Positions 9,140 to 17,725 of a DNA stretch of 64,000 nucleotides are shown piece by piece. The notes beneath the pieces were generated by a model. The model was not told where the DNA came from. It saw nothing but the letters and a program-made list of their open reading frames with translations, and ran no database searches. A program made the translations under genes and the position numbers. How positions within the stretch are numbered: position 1 is the stretch's first letter; each line of letters begins with the position of its first letter. The DNA comes from Bacillus sp. HNG (GTDB taxonomy: Bacteria; Bacillota; Bacilli; Bacillales; Bacillaceae_L), in NCBI RefSeq assembly GCF_003400205.1, contig NZ_QUQV01000001.1, positions 124,001 through 188,000 on the forward strand, read 5' to 3'.

Positions 9140-10474
9140 ATGAAATCAAAACCATTTGTTTTAGTAAGTATTGTGCTTGCAATGCTTATTAGTGCTATGG
9201 ATACAACAATCCTTCAGACAACAGCCCCAACGATAGCAGAAACGCTAGGTGGGTATAAGTTATATGGATGGATGTTCGCCATATATGTATTATTTTCTAC
9301 TGTTTCCTTACCAATATTCGGGAAACTTGCAGATATTTACGGAAGAAAAAAAATCTTTAGCATCTCTATTATTCTCTTTACGATAGGTTCATTACTATGC
9401 GGTTTAGCTGATTCAATGGTGGAATTAATCGTTTATCGAGGTATTCAAGGACTAGGTGCTGGTGGTGTTTCACCATTAACAATGATTATTGCCGGTGACT
9501 TATATTCAATTGAAAAACGCGGAAAAATCCAAGGATTCTTTTCAGCTATGTGGGGAGTTTCTGCTGTCATTGCACCACTTATTGGTGGCTTTTTTGTTGA
9601 AACGATGTCATGGCGCTGGATTTTCTTTATCAATATACCAATAGGGATTATTGTTTTATTATGTCTAATACCATATCAAGAAAACATCACGAAGGATAAA
9701 AATCCACTGAACTATCTCAGCGCATTTTTTTTCACAGGAAGTATGCTAGCATTTTTAATGAACACCATAACAACAGAAAATTTAGTAATCTATAATTTAA
9801 TTGGTGTTCTCTTATTAGTGGCATTTATCTTCGCTGAGAATAAATCGGATAAGCGTTTTATCCCAATTGAGATTCTGAAGAATAAAAATATCTCATGGAT
9901 GAATATTAATGGCCTCTTGATTTTCCTAAGCATTTTCGCGTTTCAGAGTTATGTTCCATTATTTATGCAAAAGGTACAGGGGATTTCAATTATAGTGAGT
10001 GGACTCGTTCTATTTGGGATGAGTGCTGCCTGGATGTTTGCATCTGTTCCTTCAGGGAAGCTTATCATGAAATATGGGTACCGCAATACCATTTTCTTTG
10101 GAAATGCGTTGCTCGTGCTTTCTGCAATTATGGCACTTTTTATGAATAAAGACACAAGTTTCTTTTATATATTTGCAATTTTAACGATCCAAGGTTTTGC
10201 GTTTGGTTTGGTAGTAACGATTGGAACCATCGGCTCACAGGAATTGGCAGAAGCCCATCAAAAAGGAATGTCGACAAGTCTTCATTTCTTTGCAAGAAAC
10301 ATAGGTACAACATTTGGTGCAAGTATCATGGGGATGCTGATCACCAATCAGGTCGATGTTGCTAAAGGTATGCATCATCTTAATTTGTTTATGCTAATTG
10401 CTGTCATTGCTGCGACAATCATTAGCTTTTTAGCTAGCCAAAAATTATACTCTCATAATCTACAAAAACAGTAA
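9140..10474 (+). CDS. MFS drug-type efflux transporter
   Basis: A 444-residue major facilitator with the drug:H+ antiporter signature motifs: LISAMDTTILQTTAPTI in helix 1 (motif D1), GKLADIYGRKK (motif A) between helices 2 and 3, YRGIQGLGAGG (motif B) and the motif C-like GVSAVIAPLIGGFF. Helix count by eye is 12 to 14, and the MDTTI motif points to the EmrB/QacA-like DHA2 side. The substrate is unknown. A TATAAT (9102-9107) lies 32 bp upstream of the start, with no clear -35. A terminator follows the gene. Confidence 0.85.
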   Translation: MKSKPFVLVSIVLAMLISAMDTTILQTTAPTIAETLGGYKLYGWMFAIYVLFSTVSLPIFGKLADIYGRKKIFSISIILFTIGSLLCGLADSMVELIVYRGIQGLGAGGVSPLTMIIAGDLYSIEKRGKIQGFFSAMWGVSAVIAPLIGGFFVETMSWRWIFFINIPIGIIVLLCLIPYQENITKDKNPLNYLSAFFFTGSMLAFLMNTITTENLVIYNLIGVLLLVAFIFAENKSDKRFIPIEILKNKNISWMNINGLLIFLSIFAFQSYVPLFMQKVQGISIIVSGLVLFGMSAAWMFASVPSGKLIMKYGYRNTIFFGNALLVLSAIMALFMNKDTSFFYIFAILTIQGFAFGLVVTIGTIGSQELAEAHQKGMSTSLHFFARNIGTTFGASIMGMLITNQVDVAKGMHHLNLFMLIAVIAATIISFLASQKLYSHNLQKQ

Positions 10475-10506
10475 AACATCAAGGGCTCTTGCTTTTGATG
10501 TTTTTT
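10473..10506 (+). terminator. Rho-independent terminator of the MFS gene
   Basis: A 10-bp stem AAAACATCAA / TTGATGTTTT encloses a 12-nt loop and runs into T6. The left arm starts inside the stop codon. Confidence 0.75.
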
Positions 10507-10591
10507 ATCTATAATAATAGTAAATTTTATTGTATGATAAAAATAATTCGGATATTGAAATAATTGTTTCGTACATAACTTGGAGGCTCAT

Positions 10592-12358
10592 ATGTTAAGA
10601 ATGCTAGCGTATTTAAAACCTTATCGACTAGCCATTTCAGTCGCTCTTGGATTAACATTTGTTGAACTTGCGGTAGAACTCTTGCAACCGTTGTTAATTG
10701 CAAAGGTGATTGACGATGGTATTTTACAAAAAGATCTTTCAGTAGTATTGAAGTGGGGCGGAATTATGGTCGGAATCTCGCTTCTCGCCTTTATTTCTGG
10801 AATTACGAATTCCTTTTTTGCTTCGCATACAAGTCAAGGCTTTGCTTTTGACGTAAGAAAAGAATTGTTTGGAAAAATCCAATCTTTTTCCTTCGCCAAT
10901 CTTCAAAAATTCGATACAGCTTCTTTAATAACTAGAATGACAAATGATGTGACCCAGATACAAAACACGGTGTTTATGAGTTTGCGTATCGCAATGCGCG
11001 CACCAATGCTAATCATTTTCGGGATGATCATGGCTTTCCTTGTCAATGCAAAGCTGGCTATGATGATCATTGTTACAACTCCATTTTTAATTTTGTTTCT
11101 TATAATCGTCATGACAAAAGCAAGAAAATTGTTCCAAGCAGTCCAAGAGAAATTAGATATCGTGAACGGTGTAATGCGAGAAAATCTTTCTGGCATGAGA
11201 TTAATAAAAGCCTTTGTACGATGGGGACATGAAACAAAACGATTCTTTAATGCTAATGAAGACTTAAAGAATCGAACAATTACTTCACTACGGCTTATCG
11301 AATTAACGATGCCAGTACTTTTACTATTAATGAATGGAAGTATTATCGCGATTCTTTGGTTCGGTAGTATTGATGTTAGCTCAGGAAACGTTCAGGTTGG
11401 TGAGGTTGTTGCGGTCATCAATTACACAACCCGGATTACGGGGGCTCTAGGTGTTTTTTCTTGGATTATCATGCATTTTTCACGAGCAAAAGCATCATCA
11501 GACCGTCTTGTTGATGTATTAGATACGGAGGTTGATTTAGTCGAATCGAATAATAATCTAGGAACTGTACCACATGCAGAGGGTAGTATATCGTTTAAAC
11601 ATGTTGATTTCAGATATCCAGGAACGAATGCATGGGTGTTACAGGATATCTCATTTTCGATTCAATCAGGTGAAACGGTTGCGATTCTAGGTGCGACAGG
11701 CTCAGGAAAAACGTCCTTGTTTCAATTAATTCCACGTTTATATGATGTTGTTCAGGGAAGTGTTCAGATAGACCACATTGATGTAAAGGAACGAAAGCTT
11801 GATGAATTACGAAAACAAATTGGCTATGTACCACAGGAGGCATTATTGTTTACCGGAACGATTAAGGATAATATCCGCTGGGGCAAACAGGATGCGACGA
11901 TGGAAGAGATTATTGAAGCAGCAAAGCGAGCCCAAATTCATGAAACAATTGAGAAACTTCCATTACAATACGAAACTGTCATCGGACAAAAGGGTGTGAA
12001 TCTTTCTGGTGGGCAAAAGCAACGAATTTCAATCGCAAGAGCACTTGTTCGCAACCCGAAAATCTTATTATTGGACGATAGTACAAGTGCGCTCGACCTT
12101 AAAACAGAAGCTGAACTTCTTGAAAATTTAAAAAATTACACATGTACGACCTTAATCATTACGTCAAAAATATACACAGCGATGGCAACCGATACAATTT
12201 TACTGATAGAAGATGGAAAATTACTTGCTACTGGAAGTCATGAAGAGCTATTACATTCCTCGCCTTTTTATCAAAAGGTTTATCATACTCAATTTGGAGA
12301 GGAGGGACAAGCTTATGTCAGCGCGAATGAATCGTCCGAAACAAAATCATGGGGATAA
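10592..12358 (+). CDS. ABC exporter half, degenerate-site subunit
   Basis: A 588-residue half-transporter: six membrane helices, then an ATPase domain. Walker A is GATGSGKTS, the signature is the full LSGGQKQR, but Walker B ends LLLDDSTSALD, with Asp in place of the catalytic Glu, and the switch His is missing (IITSKIYT). This is the pattern of the non-catalytic partner in heterodimeric exporters such as TM287/288 or BmrC/BmrD; the sizes fit the YfiB/YfiC pair. The ATG at 10592 follows TTGGAGG. Its last 44 bp overlap the partner gene. Substrate unknown, probably a drug or lipid-like compound. Confidence 0.88.
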   Translation: MLRMLAYLKPYRLAISVALGLTFVELAVELLQPLLIAKVIDDGILQKDLSVVLKWGGIMVGISLLAFISGITNSFFASHTSQGFAFDVRKELFGKIQSFSFANLQKFDTASLITRMTNDVTQIQNTVFMSLRIAMRAPMLIIFGMIMAFLVNAKLAMMIIVTTPFLILFLIIVMTKARKLFQAVQEKLDIVNGVMRENLSGMRLIKAFVRWGHETKRFFNANEDLKNRTITSLRLIELTMPVLLLLMNGSIIAILWFGSIDVSSGNVQVGEVVAVINYTTRITGALGVFSWIIMHFSRAKASSDRLVDVLDTEVDLVESNNNLGTVPHAEGSISFKHVDFRYPGTNAWVLQDISFSIQSGETVAILGATGSGKTSLFQLIPRLYDVVQGSVQIDHIDVKERKLDELRKQIGYVPQEALLFTGTIKDNIRWGKQDATMEEIIEAAKRAQIHETIEKLPLQYETVIGQKGVNLSGGQKQRISIARALVRNPKILLLDDSTSALDLKTEAELLENLKNYTCTTLIITSKIYTAMATDTILLIEDGKLLATGSHEELLHSSPFYQKVYHTQFGEEGQAYVSANESSETKSWG

Positions 12359-14111
12359 ACCGCAGCAAGCAAAGGATAGAATGGGTACATTAAAAAGAAT
12401 TTGGTCTTATCTTGCGGTCAATCATACATTATTAATTACCGTACTTGTAATGGTCGTAGCAAGCTCAGGACTTGGTCTCCTCGGTCCATTCTTATTAGGA
12501 AAAGGGATCGATGAATACATCGTTTCAAAGGAACATAAAGGGCTCTTTGTTTTATTACTGGGACTAGTAGTTGTTTATATTCTTCATTCCTTATCATTAT
12601 GGTATCAAGCTTATTGGATGGTTGGCATTGCCCAGAATACCGTATTCTCTATGAGAACGGAGCTTTTTGAACAGTTGCATCGTTTACCGATTCACTTTTT
12701 TGATAAAAGGCAACACGGGGAGCTCATGAGTCGAATTACAAATGATATTGAAAATGTCAGCTCAACCTTAAATTCATCAGTCATTCAAATATTTTCAAGC
12801 ATACTAACCTTAATAGGTACAGTCGGAATTATGCTATGGTTGAGCCCATTATTAACCTTAATCACCATGATTATTATTCCAATCATGTTTATTGGGATTA
12901 AGTGGATCACAAAGCGAACAGGGAAGCTATTTAAGGAACAGCAGCGTTATTTGGGAGAATTAAACGGTTATATTGAGGAAACAATTTCAGGTCAGCGAAT
13001 TGTAAAGACTTTTTCCCAGGAAGAAACCGTAATGAACGACTTCTTAGAAAAAAGTGAAAAGCTAAAGAAAGCGGGCTATTTTGCACAAGCGTATTCTGGT
13101 TTTATTCCGAAGCTTATGAACGTATTAAATAACTTAAGTTTTGCAATTATTGCCGGGATTGGCGGGGTACTTGCACTGAATGGCCATATCACGATTGGAA
13201 CTATTGTCATTTTTGCCGAGTACTCAAGACAATTTACGCGACCACTCAATGACTTGGCTAACCAATTTAATACATTACTTTCTGCTATTGCGGGTGCAGA
13301 GCGTGTGTTTGATATTTTAGATGAAGATGTTGAGGCTAAGGATGAAAGAAAAGCGAAAAAAGTGAACCAAATCCAAGGTAATGTCGAATTTGATCACGTC
13401 TCTTTTTCTTATCAAAAAGATGGGAACACTATTAAGGATGTGTCATTTGAGGTAAAAGCTGGACAATCTGTTGCTTTTGTCGGTCCAACAGGAGCGGGAA
13501 AAACAACAATTATTAATTTATTGTCTCGATTTTATGAACCCGATTCAGGGTCAATTCTTATAGATGGGATAAATACGTCATCGATAACAAGGGAAAGCCT
13601 GCGTCAAAATATGGGCTTTGTGCTACAAGATACATATTTGTTTCAAGCATCTATCATGGATAATATTCGTTACGGAAGATTGGATGCGTCCGATGAAGAG
13701 GTAATTGAAGCAGCCAAATTAGCAAATGCTCATTCCTTTATCATGATGTTGCCTAATCAATACATGACGGTTTTGAACCAGGATGGTAGCGGGATTAGCC
13801 AAGGACAAAAGCAGCTTCTTTCAATTGCAAGAGCAATTCTTGCAAATCCGTCTATTCTTATTCTTGACGAAGCAACAAGTAGTATTGACACGGTTACAGA
13901 AATGAAAATTCAAGAGGCACTACAGCGTTTGATGAAGGGAAAGACAAGTGTTATTATTGCCCACCGTTTGAATACGATTGAAAGAGCCGATCAAATCATT
14001 GTTTTAAACGAAGGAGAAATTGTGGAAAGAGGAACACAAGCTTCTCTTTTAGAGCAAAAGGGATATTATTACAATCTACACAATCGTCAAATAGAAAATC
14101 GGGCAATCTAG
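12315..14111 (+). CDS. ABC exporter half, catalytic-site subunit
   Basis: The partner half-transporter, 598 residues: six membrane helices and an ATPase with Walker A GPTGAGKTT, a normal Walker B (ILILDEATSSID) and switch His (IIAHRLNTI). Its signature is altered to ISQGQKQ. The altered signature faces the Asp-containing site of the upstream protein, so the pair has one active and one degenerate ATP site. I chose the ATG at 12315, behind GGAGGGA, rather than the earlier in-frame start at 12213. That gives a short basic N-terminus (MSARMNRPKQNHGDK) before the first helix. Confidence 0.88.
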   Translation: MSARMNRPKQNHGDKPQQAKDRMGTLKRIWSYLAVNHTLLITVLVMVVASSGLGLLGPFLLGKGIDEYIVSKEHKGLFVLLLGLVVVYILHSLSLWYQAYWMVGIAQNTVFSMRTELFEQLHRLPIHFFDKRQHGELMSRITNDIENVSSTLNSSVIQIFSSILTLIGTVGIMLWLSPLLTLITMIIIPIMFIGIKWITKRTGKLFKEQQRYLGELNGYIEETISGQRIVKTFSQEETVMNDFLEKSEKLKKAGYFAQAYSGFIPKLMNVLNNLSFAIIAGIGGVLALNGHITIGTIVIFAEYSRQFTRPLNDLANQFNTLLSAIAGAERVFDILDEDVEAKDERKAKKVNQIQGNVEFDHVSFSYQKDGNTIKDVSFEVKAGQSVAFVGPTGAGKTTIINLLSRFYEPDSGSILIDGINTSSITRESLRQNMGFVLQDTYLFQASIMDNIRYGRLDASDEEVIEAAKLANAHSFIMMLPNQYMTVLNQDGSGISQGQKQLLSIARAILANPSILILDEATSSIDTVTEMKIQEALQRLMKGKTSVIIAHRLNTIERADQIIVLNEGEIVERGTQASLLEQKGYYYNLHNRQIENRAI

Positions 14112-14215
14112 TCTCTAAGTTTGCAGAAATTTCACGACCAAAAATTACCTTTTATATTCTATTCATTATCTTCAAAAGATAGGTCTAAATAAGAATAAAA
14201 GGGTGATGTCGAAAA

Positions 14216-14662
14216 ATGAGGCATTTTAAAGCTCTCGGAATTAAATTTATTATAATAGCAATTGTTCTCTTGTCGCTATTCGGAATTTTTAGAGGCGCAT
14301 CTCTCGGTAATTTACTATTAATGAGCCTTCTCGTAACAGGAATTTCATATCTCATAGGTGATTTGTTTACGTTACCTAGAATGGGGAATTTATTTGCTAC
14401 ATTGGCAGACTTCGGGTTATCATTTTTCTCAGTTTGGCTGTTGAGTTATTTGTTTTTGGAAAACACCTCATCTTTAATTACAGCGTCCCTTACGGCAGCG
14501 GCGTTAATTACTGCTTGTGAGGCTCTTTTCCATGCATACATGAGAAGTAAGGTGCTCGAAGACGAAAATCGGGAACAAGTAAGACAACAGTTCCACTCAA
14601 GCTATCAAACAGAGATTGCTGAAGAATACGAGGTAGAACCAAAAGACCTAAAAAAGAAATAA
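14216..14662 (+). CDS. YndM-like DUF2512 membrane protein
   Basis: A 148-residue protein with four hydrophobic helices in the first 100 residues (including a GDLFTLPRMGN loop between helices 2 and 3) and a charged C-terminal tail ending in KDLKKK. This matches the DUF2512/YndM family of Bacillus, whose function is unknown. It is preceded by GGGTGATG and followed by a terminator, so it is probably monocistronic. Confidence 0.7.
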   Translation: MRHFKALGIKFIIIAIVLLSLFGIFRGASLGNLLLMSLLVTGISYLIGDLFTLPRMGNLFATLADFGLSFFSVWLLSYLFLENTSSLITASLTAAALITACEALFHAYMRSKVLEDENREQVRQQFHSSYQTEIAEEYEVEPKDLKKK

Positions 14663-14671
14663 GGAAGATGA

Positions 14672-14703
14672 GGCTAAATCGTAACTGATTTAGTCTTTTT
14701 TAT
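14672..14703 (+). terminator. Rho-independent terminator
   Basis: The stem GGCTAAATC / GATTTAGTC with a 6-nt loop is followed by T6 just after the YndM-like gene. Confidence 0.75.
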
Positions 14704-14783
14704 TGGTTTTTAGAAGGATTCATGCGATATTTGTTGAATATTGAAGAAAAGGAAGATTTCTACCAAAGGGAGAGACAGAAATT

Positions 14784-16754
14784 GTGATAATAGCGGAAAC
14801 AGATCCCGTATTAATAAAATTGATAAAAGAAAATAACCTTGCAGCCATCATTAAATGGTTTGAACAAAGGAAAGATAGCTTATACAAACTTGCCAGGACA
14901 TATTTACATTCTTCCAGTGACATTCAAGATGTGTTTTACACGGTTATGTTTAATATGAAGGCTGACATTCGAAAACTAAAAAAGAACCCTGACTTAGAGA
15001 AATGGGTTATCTCTCAACTCCTACAAGAATGTAAAAAAAGGAATAATTTTGAGGAATTGGATGACTCCCTCGTATTAACCTATATTCTAGGGCTTTCACA
15101 GAAAGAGGTTTCCGAGATTCTTGGAATCTCAGTTGAATCAGTTAAAGCCCGTCTCCATAAGGGAATCGAAAGTTCAAGTGGTGGTAAGGAAGCTCATTAC
15201 CAGGATAAATTTATCGATTATTTAAGTCGTACATTAGACCGTCCTGAAAAGATTGAACTAGAAATCCATTTACATACATGTCAGAGTTGCCAGCAAAGTT
15301 TAGCGGGTTTTCAGAATACCATTAACTCTTTTATTGAAAGTGCTGATGATATTGAGGTGCCGGAAGAGTTTTTAGACCCTGTAATCACAGCATTAAATAA
15401 AATAGAAGAGGATAAAAGAAATAAGCAAAAGAAACGTACAACTATTGGCGTTGGAATCGCCTCTTCACTATTAATCCTTTTCTTAATTGGTTATGCCACC
15501 AACGCTTTTGCTTATATATATTATTCCTGGCTAGATTGGCGTGATCTAGAGGATGAGCAATTACTGGATTATTTAAAAAGTGGCATCGGAGAGCCGCTCG
15601 ATCTTGTGCAAGAATCGAATGGAGTAAAGGTAACCATTAAAAGCGCCATTGCTGATGAATTTCAAACCCTAATCTATTATGAGGTTGAGAACCTTGAGGA
15701 AGAAGAACAATATGGTATTAATTTTTGGGATGGTGCATATGTTGAGAATGAATTTGAAACCTTTGATCAACAGGCATATCCTGTCAACCATCTACCAGTT
15801 CAGCCTTTGGATAGTGATGGGACCATTTTTAAAGGAACTCTTAGTTTATTGCCTGTTACGTCCGAAGCAAAATCAATAAAGTTAAATATCTCGAAGCTTC
15901 AAAAAATTGGCGAAGACCCTAAAAATCCTGTATGGATGGCTTATAATGGACAGGCGAGTTTTAAAAACGGAAAATGGGACTTCGAAATACCTGTTAAAAA
16001 GCAAGCGTCCATTGAGCGTCCTCTTAATAAAAAAGTGACAGTAGATGGTGTGCCTATTGAGTTTGAAAAATTGATTATTGCTCCAACTTTAACAGCTCTT
16101 CAATACAGATTTAAACCATATACTGTCGATAAAAATATTAATGAACTATTTTTTGAAGGTATCCAAACGAAAGAAAAGACGGCAAAACCAATTTCATATG
16201 GATGGAACTTCCCAATTGAGAGTAATATGAATGAATATTTTACATTTCACTCTGTTTTTGATTCACTATATTTTGATAATCCAAAAGAGGTTCGTATACC
16301 TTTACATTCATTATCGTACTATATGAATGATTTTTATAATGTGGATATTGATATGAATCAACCATTTCCTCAAACCTTTGAATATCTCGGTAGCAAAATT
16401 TCAATTGATATAGTTGAGCTTGGCACTCCTACAAAAATTGAAATAACAACTGAAATGAGTGAAGGACGAAAATTTGAGTCAATCGATTTTAGTGTAGTAA
16501 ATAATGATGCAATGGGGATTACGGGTATTGAGGGCGTATTGGTAGACAGAAAGGGTAACATATATAACAGAGAGGAATACGACTATTATGCAAATATGGA
16601 TGTGATTGATAAACCACGCCATTATCAAACGAAAATGTTCATCGAGCTTCAAAACGAAATTTCGGCAGAAGAAATCATTCCTGGTTGGCTCTCTGTTCGT
16701 GGATATCAGGGAACAACTTATTTAGATGAAGTCATTAACTTAGAATTAAAATAA
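14784..16754 (+). CDS. Sigma factor/anti-sigma factor fusion with DUF4179-type extracellular domain
   Basis: A 656-residue protein made of parts usually found on separate polypeptides. Residues 1-75 look like ECF sigma region 2 (LYKLARTYLHSSSDIQDVFY). Residues 95-125 form a region 4 helix-turn-helix (LSQKEVSEILGISVESVKAR). Residues 150-175 carry a zinc-finger anti-sigma motif HLHTCQSCQQS (HxxxCxxC). One membrane helix follows near 225-245 (SLLILFLIGYATNAFAYIY), then about 400 residues that resemble the DUF4179 region of Bacillus anti-sigma proteins. The start is GTG, 11 nt after GGGAG. No separate sigma gene is adjacent. DNA binding by the sigma part is untested; it may only be a remnant. Confidence 0.75.
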   Translation: MIIAETDPVLIKLIKENNLAAIIKWFEQRKDSLYKLARTYLHSSSDIQDVFYTVMFNMKADIRKLKKNPDLEKWVISQLLQECKKRNNFEELDDSLVLTYILGLSQKEVSEILGISVESVKARLHKGIESSSGGKEAHYQDKFIDYLSRTLDRPEKIELEIHLHTCQSCQQSLAGFQNTINSFIESADDIEVPEEFLDPVITALNKIEEDKRNKQKKRTTIGVGIASSLLILFLIGYATNAFAYIYYSWLDWRDLEDEQLLDYLKSGIGEPLDLVQESNGVKVTIKSAIADEFQTLIYYEVENLEEEEQYGINFWDGAYVENEFETFDQQAYPVNHLPVQPLDSDGTIFKGTLSLLPVTSEAKSIKLNISKLQKIGEDPKNPVWMAYNGQASFKNGKWDFEIPVKKQASIERPLNKKVTVDGVPIEFEKLIIAPTLTALQYRFKPYTVDKNINELFFEGIQTKEKTAKPISYGWNFPIESNMNEYFTFHSVFDSLYFDNPKEVRIPLHSLSYYMNDFYNVDIDMNQPFPQTFEYLGSKISIDIVELGTPTKIEITTEMSEGRKFESIDFSVVNNDAMGITGIEGVLVDRKGNIYNREEYDYYANMDVIDKPRHYQTKMFIELQNEISAEEIIPGWLSVRGYQGTTYLDEVINLELK

Positions 16755-16755
16755 T

Positions 16756-17058
16756 AGAGGCTGGGACATAACGATAATCATCTTAATGAATGGCGAACAT
16801 TAAAATTGTGAAAACCACAAAAAGAAAAATTCTTCTTTTAAAGATTGATGCATGTTTATAAAATGGAAACTATGTTGATTGAAGCGAAGGGCGGCGACTC
16901 CCGCGGAAAGCGTCCGCCTGTAGCGCAGATCAACAGTGTAAAAAACAAAAATGTTTGCGAAAACTCAAAGAAAAAATCCGAACTAACGAAATTCAAATTT
17001 GAATTTCGAATAATAGTTCGGAATTTTCTTTGCTTAAAAACCTTTTGTCCCAGCCTCT
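16756..17058. repeat. 300-bp inverted-repeat element (AGAGGCTGGGACA ends)
   Basis: Perfect 13-bp inverted repeats AGAGGCTGGGACA and TGTCCCAGCCTCT bound a 303-bp segment with no gene. It lies exactly between the stop codons of the sigma-fusion gene and mntR. The interior holds a GC-rich block (GGCGACTCCCGCGGAAAGC, about 16893-16911) related to that in the 5417-5712 element, and a large hairpin at 16977-17022. These features mark it as a mobile or formerly mobile intergenic repeat of Bacillaceae. It may also act as a bidirectional terminator. Confidence 0.7.
16977..17022. repeat. Nested palindrome inside the repeat element
   Basis: A perfect 22-bp palindrome (16987-17008, half-site CGAAATTCAAA) is framed by TCCGAACT and AGTTCGGA. 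The outer AAAGAAAAAA and TTTTCTTT flanks can extend the stem. The resulting structure is strong on either strand. Confidence 0.75.
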
Positions 17059-17481
17059 TTACATTTTTTCTTTTCGAAATTGTAAGTATTGCTTTCTAAC
17101 TAAAGGATTCTCTTCAAAAAAGTCAATTAAAGTAGACAAACAAAGAGAAGTTTCCTTGCTGATATAATGCTCGAGTTTTTCGACTTCTTCATAAATATTT
17201 TTATCTTGTACGCCAATCATTTTTAAAAAGTCCTCTAGCATTTCATGCTTTTCTACTAGTTTTTTTGCGATTGTTGTTCCTTTATCTGTAAGTACAAATC
17301 CTCTATATTTTTCATATATTCCGAAGCCTTCCTCGTCCAATTTTTGCATCATCTTTGTAACAGAAGAAGGGAGGACATTTAATGAAGAAGCAATATCTAC
17401 GCTTCGAGCGTAGCCTTTTTGCTGAATGGATAAATAAATTTTCTCTAAATAATCTTCCATACTCGGTGTCGGGATCGTCAT
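17059..17481 (-). CDS. mntR: Manganese-responsive transcriptional regulator MntR
   Basis: A 140-residue DtxR-family regulator that represses Mn2+ uptake genes when Mn2+ is high. It aligns end to end with Bacillus MntR. It has an N-terminal winged helix (VDIASSLNVLPSSVTKMMQKL) and a helical dimer domain. The metal ligands are recognisable as Asp and Glu of SMEDYLEKIY, His of VEKHEMLEDF, and Glu/Glu/His of YEEVEKLEHYIS. The ATG follows AAGGCGG. No Mn transporter gene is adjacent, so its targets are elsewhere. Confidence 0.92.
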   Translation of the reverse strand: MTIPTPSMEDYLEKIYLSIQQKGYARSVDIASSLNVLPSSVTKMMQKLDEEGFGIYEKYRGFVLTDKGTTIAKKLVEKHEMLEDFLKMIGVQDKNIYEEVEKLEHYISKETSLCLSTLIDFFEENPLVRKQYLQFRKEKM

Positions 17482-17725
17482 TACCGCCTTTCAATCAAAT
17501 ACACCACGGCGTATTTGCGCCCAGATTTTTTTAGGTCCACGTGATGTGGGTCATAAAGACGTTGCCACAGGAAGTGGCGTTCTTAGTCTTTGATCTTCTT
17601 TTTGAAAATTCCTTTGAAATGTCTGAGGCATCCGCCGGAGGCTTGTAGTTAATTCTATAGATTATCTACAGAATAACTACAACGTCTTCTCTTATTATAT
17701 AATGAAACGCGGGTAATTTTCTATC
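17482..17725. repeat. Structured non-coding region upstream of mntR, likely interspersed repeat
   Basis: This gap has no gene. It contains several hairpins: AATAC/GTATT around 17500-17516, TCCAC/GTGGG at about 17536-17550, and a longer one at 17555-17591 with AAAGAC/GTCTTT outer and GCCAC/GTGGC inner stems. The base composition (CCACAGGAAGTGGCG) differs from the AT-rich surroundings and looks like a dispersed Bacillaceae repeat. It could also hold the mntR promoter. Confidence 0.4.
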
